This document shows positions 10,946-22,140 of a stretch of DNA of 64,000 nucleotides, in pieces. The notes below the pieces were generated by a model, which had not been told where the DNA came from, ran no database searches, and saw nothing but the letters and a program-made list of their open reading frames with translations. The stretch's first letter is position 1, and every line of letters begins with the position of its first letter. The stretch spans positions 21,976,406 to 22,040,405 of the forward strand of contig JAJKFL010000004.1 in assembly GCA_021186555.1 (NCBI GenBank), written 5' to 3'. A program made the position numbers and the translations under genes. The DNA is from Reticulitermes speratus. Taxonomy: Eukaryota > Arthropoda > Insecta > Blattodea > Rhinotermitidae.

Positions 10946-12189
10946 GTATTTAGGAGGGTTAAAAAGGAAAATGAATGCAGTAGAGCTGTGGCATGGGATC
11001 CCGCCTATATTTTCTGCTCATTTTGTGTCTTTGAAACCGACTTTTGTGGCATATTTTGCTGACATTCTTTATGCGACATTTCCACCAGAAGAAAGCTGTT
11101 GGGACTGTTCCACTTTTGGTACACACCCTTTCCAATTTGTTCAACTCATAAAACTCTCAAAATGAAGTTTGAACTCAGGAATATATTCGTTTAAGTTTAT
11201 TGATATTATTAGTAATACAGAGTCAACCATAAGAACTTTCTTGTTGGGATGAATGGATAAACCTGGCCTTTGTAAATATTCGAAAGTTCATATTATCGAT
11301 TTTATTTTATTATATGATTTTTTCACAAGGTTGCATATCTGGTTTTATACATGAGGTACGGTAGTATCTAAATATAAGTACTAAAACTGATAATATAATT
11401 CAGTGATTATCTAAATATAAATACTAAAACTGATAATGTAGTTCAGTTGAACAGCGCCTACAGATGACGATGGCCTCCAGTCATTGTGTACAAAGGCCTT
11501 TCCTCGGGTAAAGCGGCCGAGGTTAAGAATGCGAGAGGCAAGAGCGCTGCTGTTTAGTATGCTTTCATGGCGTGATTCTTAACCACGAAAAAATTCATAT
11601 GAGAAGTGTTTGCTTTTTACTATGGATAAGGTCTGTCTTTAAATGTAGATTAACTAATGGTTTGTGGCTTGATAGTCGTTCATACTGCGAAGTGTGTCAC
11701 CCATCTTATATTGAGAAAAAAACGAATTTCGTGCCTGCGTCCGCTCCTACCTCCTCTTTCCAAGCCATGTATTTCGTGTATTTCCAGCATGAAATAAATT
11801 ACTGATGAATTTTGGATTTTGTTATTTTTATTCTCATATGATTTCAGGAAAATGGTTAATGGTTTTAAAGCTATGTGTATTTCACAATATTTTGGGATTT
11901 CAGCAGTTTCGCACAAACCAATGCCATTATGACAGATGCATAATATTTTGTGTTACTGCATAATTTTATTACTAGGCTTACTCAGTTTATTAAGTTCAGT
12001 GATTATGAAATTATTCAAGCTCGTGATCCAGCAGATGTAGTGCGAAAATAATGACGATCCAATAAAGAATGATATACTTTATACTATACATACCGTGCAT
12101 TGTCATTCGAACACACAGCACTTTAACCAACAAATGCACTCTTATTATACCTTGTTATGTTACACAATACAGTCACAGTGAACTAGCCT

Positions 12190-12226
12190 GACATGTTACG
12201 ATCCCTTGTTGGGATCATCATCAGGG
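12190..12226 (-). ncRNA. hammerhead-ribozyme-like motif (degenerate)
   Basis: On the minus strand: CTGATGA (12218-12224), one extra T, a perfect 6-bp stem II GATCCC/GGGATC closing AACAA, then GTAAC where GAAAC is expected, then ATGTC, which could fold as a two-pair stem III ending in the GUC cleavage triplet. The bases before CTGATGA (AGTCC) and after GTC (AGGCT) can form stem I with one mismatch and one wobble. The layout fits a type I hammerhead as known from Penelope-like elements and retrozymes. The A-to-T change in the GAAA core and the inserted T argue that it is inactive. Confidence 0.5.
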
Positions 12227-12511
12227 ACTTTTAGATTATAAATTACACAATTACAAATTAACAATAAATGTACATATTAAAAATATAAGATGTATAAAGA
12301 TTAAAATTGTAGGCTATCTCTGTTGGTTCCTGGGTCCACTGGAAATTAATGTTAAAAATATTAAGTTAAATGTGGATATAAACATACATAAACTTTCTAA
12401 GTTATATGAATGTACAAAAAAATTTTTATCGTAGAACGGAGGTTGCAGTGGCAACACTACATGATATATCACCTTAGACGATTTGGGGTTACAAATTGTC
12501 CAAAGGTACCC

Positions 12512-12570
12512 CTAGACGGTCAATAATATTGTGCAGTATTAATTATTGCACAATATTATTGACCGTCTAG
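12512..12570. repeat. perfect 24-bp inverted repeat at element end
   Basis: The arm 12512-12535 (ctagacggtcaataatattg, then tgca) pairs without mismatch with 12547-12570 across an 11-nt loop. It looks like two terminal segments of the same element joined head to head. Confidence 0.95.
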
Positions 12571-12739
12571 ATTTAATATTGAAGGGTTGCACAACATATT
12601 GTGTCATTCAAGTGATGTCTGTCAGTCAAATGCAGTTTGATTGACACAATATACTGCACAATGTATTGAATAGTCTGTGGACAGTATTGTGCAGTTTTAT
12701 TTCAGTTACCCTCTGTCTGCCGAGCAATAAACACGTCTC

Positions 12740-13116
12740 CAGCACAACAATAATTCCAGTTGACTGAGATGAAACACTTATGAATTTCAGGTCTTCAAAA
12801 TTATTTCCAGTGGCCAAATAACGTAGCGTAATGGATAAACGCTGACTGTGAATGCCTGCTTCCCGCATGTTAGTATTTCTTTAGCGATTTTAGGGGTAAC
12901 AGTCTTGAATACCCATTCAAATGATGGACCGTCGAATCGCAAAAAATAAAATAAAATAAAAGTCGATGGCTCACTCAACATTAAGTCTGTCGCAAGATTT
13001 TCGTGTGTGTATTGTGGTCTATGTTTGTACCACTCTTTGATCCGACGGCGATCCTTTTCCTTTCTTAAACACAGGGCTGAAACAGTGGCCACACACGCAG
13101 CATGAGTGTTAGTCAA
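12740..13116 (-). pseudogene. PIF/Harbinger (HARBI1-like) transposase N-terminal fragment, frameshifted
   Basis: From 13116 downward, one frame reads RRRIKEWYKHRP, then ENLATDLMLSEPSTF and FLRFDGPSFEWVFKTVTPKI. At about 12860 the similarity moves to another frame: REAGIHSQRLSITLRYLATG, NNFEDLKF, then a VLETC-like end near 12740. This order matches the N-terminal region of Harbinger nucleases (Arg/Trp-rich start; F.RM..F..L; P.I.K; RL.ITLRYLATG; VxETC). The DDE catalytic part is missing. A frameshift plus 3' deletion make it non-functional. The family call is strong from the motif order; the subfamily is unknown. Confidence 0.8.
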
Positions 13117-13253
13117 CTTGTTTACTCCTGACCGAAGAACAAAATAAAATATTGCACAATAATATTGAGTCGTCTAGGGAGAAACATATTGCACAATATT
13201 AATTCAAGACAATAATACCGATCAATAATGATTACCGTCTAGGGGTCGCTTAA

Positions 13254-13346
13254 GATAATGCTCAGTGGCGAATCCTCATCCGGAGGTTGGGTCATGCCGA
13301 AGGGTACCACCACTGCCCAAGATAGCAATAGTACCATACAACAACT
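13254..13346 (-). repeat. dispersed repeat ending in (GTT)n, copy 1
   Basis: On the minus strand, a (GTT)n tract followed by tatcttgggcagtggtggta and cccttcggcatgaccc. A second copy with the same order is at 16620-16710 (+). It is probably one end of a retroelement; the family is not identified. Confidence 0.55.
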
Positions 13347-13960
13347 ACAACAACAACAACATTATTAATAAAACTAAAATTTAAATGAGATTACACAAAA
13401 TTTTCATTATTTGCAAAAAGAGAAATCTAAAATTATTTCCTGATATATTTTGTTTGCATAAAATGAAATCCCGCTCTCGTAGTGTCCTTGTGTATACTCT
13501 GAAAGTTAGAAAAAAGGGGACAGGATTGTCCGTCCTTCATTATCTTACGTTTCTCCGCTACGCTTCTTGAGGATGGCATCTGTAGTAAGTCCTCAAGCAC
13601 ACACTTCTATCAACTTAGCACACATTCATTCTTCAGAGAAAGGGATATTAGAGAACAAAATAATTTAAAATTAGTTGTCTACATCTCACTACTGGAATCT
13701 TGTAAAACCTTACAAGATGAAACAAACCTCACTTTGCACTTGAGCAATCACTTGGAATAAAGCTGAACTCATGCACTACTGTCGTGGCAAAAGCCCTCCC
13801 GTCGAATTCCATCTTGGAAGCGATGGGTGTGTTTCACCATATTAAACACGAACAAAATCTACAGAAATGCACCATAGAAGTGCATGACAGTACTGTCTCC
13901 CGAGTCGGGCGGCACTTGGACCGTAACCACGATCCTGCTGTGAGAACAACCATATTCTTA
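13347..13960. other. no gene seen
   Basis: Unique-looking sequence with short frames only (for example 13385-13570). The 76-codon frame at 13784-14014 runs into a SINE-A and is not supported. Confidence 0.5.
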
Positions 13961-13972
13961 GAATTCTTAGTA

Positions 13973-14178
13973 AAAGGTAAAGCAATGCCATTACAGGCCT
14001 GGACAGGCCCTTAGGGTTCCAGGAGGTTGAGGCTTCCAGATTTCTAGACAATCGGCACATGAATGTAGTAAGGTTATCAGCCCTATGCACCGGCCGCTCT
14101 ACCCCCCAGGAAATATTCATGGTACTCATTTCTGTTAGAGGCTGAGTCGACCCCAGGGCCGTAGTGCCATCGAGAGGA
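13973..14178 (-). repeat. SINE-A, 5'-truncated, with target duplication
   Basis: A 206-bp reverse copy with perfect 12-bp duplications gaattcttagta (13961-13972 and 14179-14190). It lacks the tRNA-like head. Confidence 0.92.
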
Positions 14179-14190
14179 GAATTCTTAGTA

Positions 14191-15234
14191 CCAACATTTA
14201 ATACTGAACAACATTTATATTTTCCTTTACTCTTCAAAAGTAATATTGTTATGTATTCACGGAGATTCACGTCCGAATATTGTGAAATCTTTTATCGCTT
14301 TATTCGTAAATGAGTTTTTAAAAATACGAAAAGAGTGATTAAGATTTCCACCTCATGATCGTCTAGGAGCTAAATTTTCAGTACTTGAGCTAAAAGTACA
14401 TTCTACACTTGCATTTATTTGTACCAGCATATTTAATCCTTTTAATACTGAAATTGGTCTGCTTTACATATATGTTAAGTTTCCTTTTCTACCTCACAAA
14501 AACACAGTGTATTTCCATCAGAAGGACCATTCATATAAAATTGTGTAGCAAAAAAATTTCTGTTTATTTTAAGAAGCATACGTAACACATAAAAACATCG
14601 TGTGTATAGAATGCGGAGTTCTTCAAAGTTATATCTGGCGGTACGTATTGTAACCACAGAGCTTTAAAGGGTTAGTGGAAATCTTGAGCCCTTTACATGC
14701 TGAACATTTAGAAAAAGACATCTGTTATGTTAGAACATTTTTGTTGTAACGTATGATTTACGCTGCCGAAAAGGCACAAGTTCCTTTTTTTTTACCTGTT
14801 GTGACGCTACAGGGGAAATCTGGTACAGTGATATAGTCGTGCTAAAGAAACACAGACCAGAACACACAACATTCTAAGCGATAGCTCTAATGCACGCTAC
14901 GGGCTGACTCTTGGTTTTTTAATGACGCTTTTCATGCGTGCAATGCGTAAAGAGTCAAAGAATAGGACAGCAGTTAAGGGAAAATTGGCAAATATGTGAA
15001 AGAAAGCCTTCTTGGCCTATCTAAGATACTGTCCCAGCCATTTACTTGAGGTGCTCAAGACAACCGGTCTGTAAGCTGTCTAGTGCGTGGCTATACCACG
15101 AAATACGGCGTAATATCGGCTGTGGACGAAAAGGTTGACATATGCTTCGAGTTTAGCCAATTAGGTACGTAGTAGCCCTACTGGCCAGATGAAACAAATA
15201 TAATTTTGCCGTTGTTTTAAATTCGAATATTCAT
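14191..15234. other. no gene seen
   Basis: AT-rich unique-looking DNA; only random short frames. Confidence 0.5.
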
Positions 15235-15480
15235 TGGGTAGTTAGCACGCCTGCTTTGTAGTCGGAAGATTCCGAGTTGAAACCTGGAGAATGTCTATCC
15301 GGATTTATATTTATCACGGCGTTCTTCAGGTCCTACCGGCAAATGTCACAGAAGTATCTCAAGTCAGACCACGATCACTTCCTAATCATTTACCGTACGT
15401 CCTAATTTTAGACGCATATATTCTGAAATATTGAGACCGTCGTTAAATAAATTACAAATAAATAAAATAATCTGTTGTAC
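15235..15480 (+). repeat. SINE-D (tRNA-like head, AAATA-rich tail), copy 1
   Basis: The head ggtagttagcacgcctgctt plus gattccgagttgaaacctgg looks like a tRNA A box / B box pair. The body continues to an AT-rich tail with repeated AATAAA. A related copy is at 50885-51135. Confidence 0.65.
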
Positions 15481-15521
15481 CTGTGCTGTACATTAATGCA
15501 TTTGGCGTACGGAACACCAAG

Positions 15522-15655
15522 CCATAAAGAAATTGGAACTAACTAACTCCATGGAGCAGAGTCCTTCTTGAGAAGCTAACACGTCTTCAGGTAGTCAAGA
15601 AATTCCCCGCGTTTTATGGAACCCGAAGGTTCATTACCGCATTCACAACAGCCCG
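15522..15655 (-). repeat. LINE 3' end fragment
   Basis: Reverse-oriented match to the 3' end of the LINE at 51695-52500: aactaactaactcc, then ccatggagcagag, and gttttatggaacccgaaggttcatt. Only the last codons and the 3' UTR are present. Confidence 0.75.
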
Positions 15656-15681
15656 CCATGAAGAAACTGAAACGTCGTATA

Positions 15682-15941
15682 TAAAGCTAAAGCTGTCCCA
15701 TTACAGGCCTGGACAGGCCCTTAGGGTTCCAGGAGATTGAGGCTCCTATAATTTTTAGACAATCAGCACATGAATGTGGTAAGCTTGTCAGCCCTAATCA
15801 CGGGCCTCCTTTACCCCCTAGGACATATTCCTGGTACTCATATTTGTCAGAGGGTGAGTCGACCCCAGTGCCATAGTGCGGCCGGAAGGATTAAGTCAAT
15901 GAAAAATCCCAAATGACCCCATTGGGAATCGAACCCGCGGG
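15682..15941 (-). repeat. SINE-A, truncated just upstream of its B box
   Basis: A 260-bp reverse copy with 11-bp duplications (aacgtcgtata at 15671-15681; aacgtcgcata at 15942-15952, one mismatch). It ends a few bases past the B box (gggaatcgaacccgcgg), so reverse transcription stopped within the tRNA-like domain. Confidence 0.85.
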
Positions 15942-16314
15942 AACGTCGCATAAGGGAAAGTCTTGTGCCCTTGTTTTTCTCGCGTAATAAAGAACTATGG
16001 ACGCAAACTGTCGATAGCTATTGCAAAGTGTGGTGCATGTATTTCTTTACGCGTGCTAGCTACAAAGTTATCAGATATTGGAGCATCAGAATGAAAAACT
16101 TTAGAAAATAAGAGAAGGGTAGCTTGGCAGTACTCAGAATTAGGGGTGGAAATACCGCCTGCATCGGTATGTGAATAAACGATAGAAAACATGGAAGAGT
16201 AAAGAAAGAGGACAAAACTACGAAGGATATTTATTTTAATGGCAAATAAGGCAGTTTGTAGTGACAGCGACAGTTGTGTCTCCGTGTGCCCTGACAAAAG
16301 AGCCAGCAGCCTAT

Positions 16315-16564
16315 TTCCTCCCCCTCCCCCCATGGCGCAACAACCCCTAGTGGGCCAGAACCTCCTCATTATCGAAGCTTCACCATCACACTCAGACACA
16401 ACACACCAGACACCTCTGGACGAGTGATCAGCCCGACGCAGAGATCTCCACCTGACAATACACAACATTCACAACAGACAGACCCGGCAGGATTCGAACC
16501 CGCAATCCCAGCAAGCGAGCGGCCGCAGACCCACACCTTAGACCGCGCGGCCACTGGAATCAGT
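16315..16564 (-). repeat. SINE-B with purine (G/A) tail
   Basis: A 250-bp reverse copy with 13-bp duplications (gccagcagcctat at 16302-16314; gccagcatcctat at 16565-16577). It carries the B box ggattcgaaccc and the full body. Instead of plain poly(A), the tail is G-rich (plus strand ttcctccccctcccccc). Confidence 0.9.
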
Positions 16565-16619
16565 GCCAGCATCCTATAGTGGGTGTAATTACAAAGACAT
16601 GTTATAGCACGTAATAAAG

Positions 16620-16710
16620 TGTGTTGTTGTTGTTGTTGTTGCTGTTGTTTTTAGGTATCTTGGGTGGACGGTAGTTTACCCCATCGGACATATAGACATG
16701 ACCTACACTG
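16620..16710 (+). repeat. dispersed repeat beginning with (GTT)n, copy 2
   Basis: A (GTT)n tract, then tatcttgggtggacggtagt and ttaccccatcggacat; homologous in order to 13254-13346 on the opposite strand. Confidence 0.55.
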
Positions 16711-17194
16711 CATCCAGCATACAATGTGTCCTTTAAAATCTGCTGAACAAGAGTATCCTCCCATATTACATATCATATTTTATGTTTAAGAACCTGTATT
16801 CGAGAATATGTCTATTTGTTGCAGGAGTGTGCTGAAATTAAGTATAAATGAGGAATAAGGATCCAGGATTCAAGGTGATTTGGTTCTTTTAAGGTAATCC
16901 ATTTTCTAGTGTCCTACGTTTTGGAATTGTTGAGTTCAGCTTAGTCTGTAATTTTATTCGACGTAATGTAACAAGAGCACATGTGTCAGTGTTGTTAAAT
17001 TGGCTGTTTAATACGTAATCTAGTACAAATTTATTGAAATACGTAGGGGAAAGTATTGTTTGTTTGAATGGATGTGCTAACTTGCGCTCAAAAGTGACAG
17101 AAGTTTGGGATATTCCTAACGATGATAAGAATTTGACAGAGTAATGTGTGAGAGATACAGTCGGAGTTTGACGGATTCTTTGTAAGACTCAGAA

Positions 17195-17560
17195 ATCCTG
17201 GCGGGAAGAAATCGCTTGCAGACCTAGGCGTACACGAAAGGAAAATATGAAAATAGATGGTAAATAAACTGGATATGAATTTGTGGGCTAGATACGCCTG
17301 GCCCCGAACAGGGATAACTGTCGGAAACTTGAGAATTTAGTATTGAGCTTTATAAGACGGCTAATTTCTTGACTATGTGAGCGAATATTACCTTCTCAAA
17401 AAGGCCTTTTTTGGGTGACTGTTGCTTAATCATTTAATTTTTACAAATGTCGTGATACTAAGTTTCGACAATGCGGGCTCCTGTCAAGAATGTAACGAAC
17501 TTTCGGGTTCTCTGAAAGGCGGGGAAATTCGTGTGTACCTGGGAGAAATTTTAAGAATGT
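17195..17560 (+). pseudogene. decayed LINE 3' end
   Basis: It aligns by eye to the end of the LINE at 51695-52500: cttgcagacctaggcgtaca, a tryptophan-rich degenerate stretch, and tgtaacgaactttcgggttc followed by aaggcggggaaattc. Multiple stops; no reading frame survives. Confidence 0.65.
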
Positions 17561-17604
17561 CTCAGCTCCGTTGACTGAGTGAGCTAGCTCGTTAATTCAG
17601 TGCG

Positions 17605-17757
17605 TTACTTAGTATGTGTTCTATGTAACACTCGTTCTATGTAACACTATGTAACTATGTAACACTCATTACTTAGTATGTGTTCTATGTAATACTCGTT
17701 ACTTAGTATGTGTTCTATGTAACACTCGTTACTTAGTATGTGTTCTATGTAACACTC
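17605..17757. repeat. tandem repeat, 30-bp unit
   Basis: The unit runs acttagtatg, tgttctatgt, aacactcgtt. There are about four full units, with a locally shortened and shuffled section at 17635-17670. Confidence 0.9.
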
Positions 17758-19130
17758 TCACATTCTTTCTTCCTAAGGAAATAAGAATGTCAGTTGGCTG
17801 TTGCATGTCAGAGACGTAAAGAGCTTTAGCGGTGTGGAGTTATGGTATGTATTAGTATTTATGTGCTATGTAGACAGTAATACTTCCTGTCATGTGTTTA
17901 CCGGTGGTGGCATTCACAGTCGCCATAATTAATTGGGCGGAACTTGTGTGTCAATTGTAACAGATTTACAGATTCAGCAGCTTGTGTGGCTGAACGTATA
18001 AAAGCTCTAATTGCTGTCTTTATGATCTCCTCCAGTTGTCTCATACTGTTTACACATTACCAACACTACTGAAGTTCATTACTTACTGTCACTTTGTTTT
18101 CAAATCGCACAGTTTTAAAAGCAGACGTGGCACACATTCCTAACATATGTGACGTAAAAACAGGAAGTTCAGTAGAGAAATGCTGACGGACACTTGCCTT
18201 CAAGTATGTCAGTGAGGCTATTTAGAGAGACGTATTATTCTAATAATTACACTTTTCCGTAATTCATACTTCTGCCCTGTATCCACTAGTGGGTTTACAT
18301 ATTACATCAACGTTATATTTGTGAAGCATGACCCCACAGATTCCCACTTGTCGCTGTGTTTGTGATTCTTGATGCGAGTATTTGATACAGAAACTGTAGA
18401 TATGTTATGATACAGCACATCGCCTTATAAAATGGCGTTTATCTAACTCACATCGTTCATTCATCATCATCGTCTTGTTCTCTTACATTCTGTACGACAA
18501 TTTCTTATTTTTTCGAAGGTGTGTTACTACACAAAATTTAAGACCTTTGTGTGGAGTGGGGTAAGCTCAGTTGGAATAAGTCCTAATCCCAGAGAAATTA
18601 GCAAGAGAGGCTGAAAATTTAAGCAGACGATTTCGTATAACACATGTTTTGTAGTTTTTCCCCCATGGAGATTGGGATTCTTTTTAATTACAGTGGTGTT
18701 ACAAGATGAGTATATTTCAACAGTATTTGTTTCTTTCCCTATAGGTTGCACTTTCGTATAAATGGTAATACTGAATGTCTAAAAAAGGCATTAACCAGTG
18801 ACGAAAAAAGTCAAAATAATAAGACCAAGAATATTAATTAAAAACTCTTAAGGAATAATGTGTGATCTTGAATTGGCCTGCTTTATTTGCAAAACATTTT
18901 TTAATTCGCAATCTCGCAGTATAATGCAACATAACCTTCAAAGTTTAGTAGCACTTAGTTTAGAGTCGCTGTTATGGACATAATGTCTAGTTGCAAGGTG
19001 CAAAAAAGTGTTCTTGGATTATACAATAAATTAAACAAAAATTACGTTTCGGAACCAAGGTTACCAACGCACATCAGAGCGAGCAAATGAAGATGAAGGG
19101 CAATAAACTGCACGACTAATAAGGAATCAT
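17758..19130. other. no gene seen
   Basis: Unique-looking AT-rich sequence; short frames only (for example 18527-18751, minus), none with a recognisable motif. Confidence 0.5.
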
Positions 19131-19385
19131 TGCATGAAACCCGAAGATTCGTCACCGCGTTCACACAAACTAGCCACCTGTCCCTATCCTGAGCCACGCC
19201 TCCCTCCTATTTCTTTAAGATCGATTTTAATATTATCCAGCCATCTACGCCTCAGTCTTCCAAGTGATCTCTTTTCCTCAGTTTTTCCCACGAAACCCCT
19301 GTATGCACTTTTCCTTTCCCCAACTCGTGCTACCTGCTCCGCCCTTCTCATCCTTCTTGAGCTGATAAATCATATAACACTTGTT
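19131..19385 (-). pseudogene. LINE 3' end fragment, decayed
   Basis: On the minus strand it matches the region of the LINE at 52150-52400: tcaagaaggatgagaagggc, then aggcgtagatggctgg, and gatagggacaggtggc, ending at cgggtttcatgcaatg. Stops interrupt the frame. The plus-strand 89-codon frame here (19134-19403) is antisense to the repeat. Confidence 0.75.
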
Positions 19386-19403
19386 GAGGAATACAGATCA
19401 TGA

Positions 19404-20317
19404 AGCTCTTCACTATGCAGTTTTCTTCAGTCCCCTGTTACTTTATCCCTCTTAATAAGGGAGCAGTAACCCTACACTGAGCCATATTTGCCTAATTTAA
19501 CAATATATAAAGGATCAGCGCCCGGATAACGTAGGACTCATCATAATACCTGAGATCAAAGGCTCAAACCGTCCTCAGAAATGTACCGTACTTGAACTTT
19601 TGCCATCGCCTTCCTACATGTTGACACTCCACAAGCCAGGCATGATACACACAAAAATGTGATTGCACGGGTGGAAATGTTTTCACCTGCTGACATTGAA
19701 GAATGAAGTGTCGATTTAAAAAAATTGCCGTAGTTCGTGTGGGGAACGGTTTACATTGCAGCTCGCGGCACGATCTCAGTTCCCGAATGTAGGTTACACA
19801 AACATTTCCACATCATCGCCGAATTTGAAACAGAGTGTCTCCCAACAAGCTAAAGTGACGTCACAAAGTTTCTAGTGCCCGGCTGCTGCGCCCTCTAGCA
19901 GTGTACTCTTTGTTGTTTATACTGTACCATTTGGTAGACGGGTTCATTGCACTGGTCCGTACATCACTGCTAATGTACAGCTATTGATAAATGTACCATT
20001 ACGTTAGATACACTTCGGTAATAAAATGATAGTGTGGAGATAAAGCAATTCTGTCAGTTTATAAGTTTAAAATTTGGTCTGTAAGGTTAAGGGATTTTGT
20101 CATACGTAATACTGCAGCTTTCCCTTACTTACTGAATCAATATCTAAACAAAACGCTTGCTGATCGAGCAGTTTTAAAATTAACGTAAGTTTTGTGCATT
20201 AAAATGTTACGGATTACCCTTTTAAGCGACGTTGGTTACCGTATGTGCCACCTGGTTTAGCATTTCAAAACGACACGTTTGGTCTCCGTATTTTATCGAT
20301 GTGAGGTATCTGCTCTT
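19404..20317. other. no gene seen
   Basis: Unique-looking sequence without recognisable repeats or frames. Confidence 0.45.
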
Positions 20318-20408
20318 TGTGGTGTGACATTGAGTTACAGGGTATTTGGTTCCCGACGTCTCGAAACGTCGGGAACCAAATACTTAATGACGCAGCGTCA
20401 CCTCCCAG
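20318..20408. repeat. foldback element with perfect 18-bp core palindrome
   Basis: The arms 20342-20359 and 20366-20383 (gtatttggttcccgacgt and its exact complement) enclose ctcgaa. Similarity extends outward imperfectly (gtgacattgagttaca versus tgacgcagcgtcac). It belongs to the cgaaacgtcgg foldback family but has lost the CTGANGA centre. Confidence 0.9.
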
Positions 20409-20639
20409 AAGATCAGGTAGGTCTACCTCATCCACCTCGTTGCGAAAACATAAAAACTCCAATTTACGCTATGTATTGCTTCGTTGTTCAGATTAAACAG
20501 TGATTATTTCAATAAGCAGCATTAGCAGGTTAATCTGTTTAACTGAGACGCAGTTTGTCTCGTGTGAGGTAGAAGCTGTTACTTTGTTTTTGTCTAGATC
20601 TTCCCAAAGGATCAGTCCAAGTCCTAGGCTTTTGTCAAC

Positions 20640-20800
20640 AACACGTAACAGATTAAGCTTTTTACGGTGAGGAGTTTTTAGCCCCTCGTCCAACCCCCAA
20701 GCTGGAGGACTACCCCTTGTTGGCTGTCCGCCACTGCTTATTGAATATATTTGCAGCTTCGCTCCTTGTCTCGAGGCCGACTCTTCCATCCCCAACCTGA
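20640..20800 (-). repeat. LINE 5' leader fragment
   Basis: On the minus strand it reads GGQPTRGSPPAWGL, DEGLKTPHRKK; this is homologous to the leader of the mini-LINE at 9428-9893 (PPGWGLGVRLTTSP there). Downstream on the minus strand the sequence resembles the region just before a LINE endonuclease frame. No endonuclease is visible. Confidence 0.55.
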
Positions 20801-22140
20801 GGATGCGCCATGCTGTGGTGACAAAGAATATATTGCGTATATGAAATTTGTGCTTTAAAAATTAAATAGCCATTATGCCGCCTCTCTCTTTCCTTGAAGT
20901 TAAACAAAAACTTCTTCGTCATCATCAAGTTTTGTTTCACAGTCACTTTACACACCGTAACTGCTTGTATGCTTGAATTTGTTTGGTCGTACTTCAGTAA
21001 AGCTACTTGTCAGACATTACGTACATTCTATCACAAGAGAGGTAAGTAAATATTGCTACAGCTAAGGTGAGAGGCGGGTCTAAACCCATAAAACGACGAG
21101 AAGATTTCAGACGTGTCAATTATTCAGTGTCTCAGTTTTACGCCATTATAGTATCGCCCTTTCATACACCACCTATCCTCCGGGCGCGCGATGCTCTGTT
21201 AAAACGTCATAACCGTGGTTCGTAGATCTGAAATATGCCCTTGGCATTAGGAACGCATTTGCTTTCAGAGATTTGTAACGCTCCGCCTCCCACTTCCTAA
21301 GTTAACCAGTTTCTGACACTCTCATTTAAAGGCAGAGGAATAATGAATTTCCAATGGAAGGGAATGGGACGGCCGATCTAGGCGGTTTACGATCTGTAAT
21401 GAGAGAAATGGTTAATGCCCCTTAAGGGAGGTAGGGTGGGGTGCAACTAGTTGAGATGAATCTGACACAGTGGCCCCTGTAATTTGGCTGTTTGACCGCG
21501 GATTATTTTTATCTCGTCTGCTTAGCAGACGTGGGGCGTGTTAGTGTTAACTACAGCGGACTGAATTAGATGATTCACGTTTTGAATACAAAGAGTATAT
21601 ATGTAATTATATAGCACGTGTAGTTTGTGTAAGCTAAACAGGTTACATATCAGTTCAATATTAATTTGAACTCGTATTGTTTCTTTACTTATGATGGTGG
21701 TTATATTAGGTGATTTGGGTTCGTAAGATGCTGAGGACTAAGTAGGACTTATTTATGAGCTAATTAAGCCAGTGTTTATCGAAGTACGTTTCAAACTGGG
21801 CTCCGAGGCTTCGGATGATAAGGTATATATCCACGAAGACCTCTCGCTATCGTACGAAAGATCGAGAAGTTTTGTTCTGTTTCCTATTTAAAACAGGGTA
21901 GTATAACTTGTCAGGTGTCAAACTCAGACATTTCTGTGGCGGATATATGATACATGTAGTCTAAATTAATTTTCAAGTTGCTTCGTATGTGAGTCCATCG
22001 GAATTGTAAGGTAAAAATTCCTTCATGCTTATTTTCAAGTCATTCACCCAAATATTAAAAAATGATTATACAGCAAGGATACAGGATCGCAGCTGCGGTG
22101 AGCCTGATGACAAGTCCAAGAAGAAAGCTTTCTTATTGCA
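20801..22140. other. no gene seen
   Basis: Unique-looking sequence; the short frames (20710-20955, 22025-22216) are not supported. Confidence 0.45.

Larger units (their letters stand above)
9906..12179. other. no gene identified; C-run and hairpin inside
   Basis: It holds a cytosine run at 10003-10021 and a perfect short hairpin at 10913-10945 (listed). The stretch 10700-10920 is richer in CG dinucleotides than its surroundings, with small plus frames at 10712-11165. No conserved motif or splice architecture is convincing. Confidence 0.4.
12507..13251. mobile_element. PIF/Harbinger-type element, deleted and rearranged
   Basis: The outer ends are acccctagacggt (from 12508) and its inverse accgtctaggggt (ending about 13248). 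Several inverted and direct copies of attgtgcaatattattg lie just inside both ends, including a perfect 24-bp palindrome at 12512-12570. In between lies a minus-strand Harbinger transposase fragment. I cannot see a clean 3-bp target duplication, so the exact ends are uncertain. Confidence 0.6.

Noticed and set aside
12507..12520. piggyBac end (ccctaga)
   Set aside because: No TTAA target duplication at the ends, and the enclosed coding relic is Harbinger-type.
16239..16427. Pro-rich 62-codon frame
   Set aside because: It reads through the tail and body of a reverse SINE-B.
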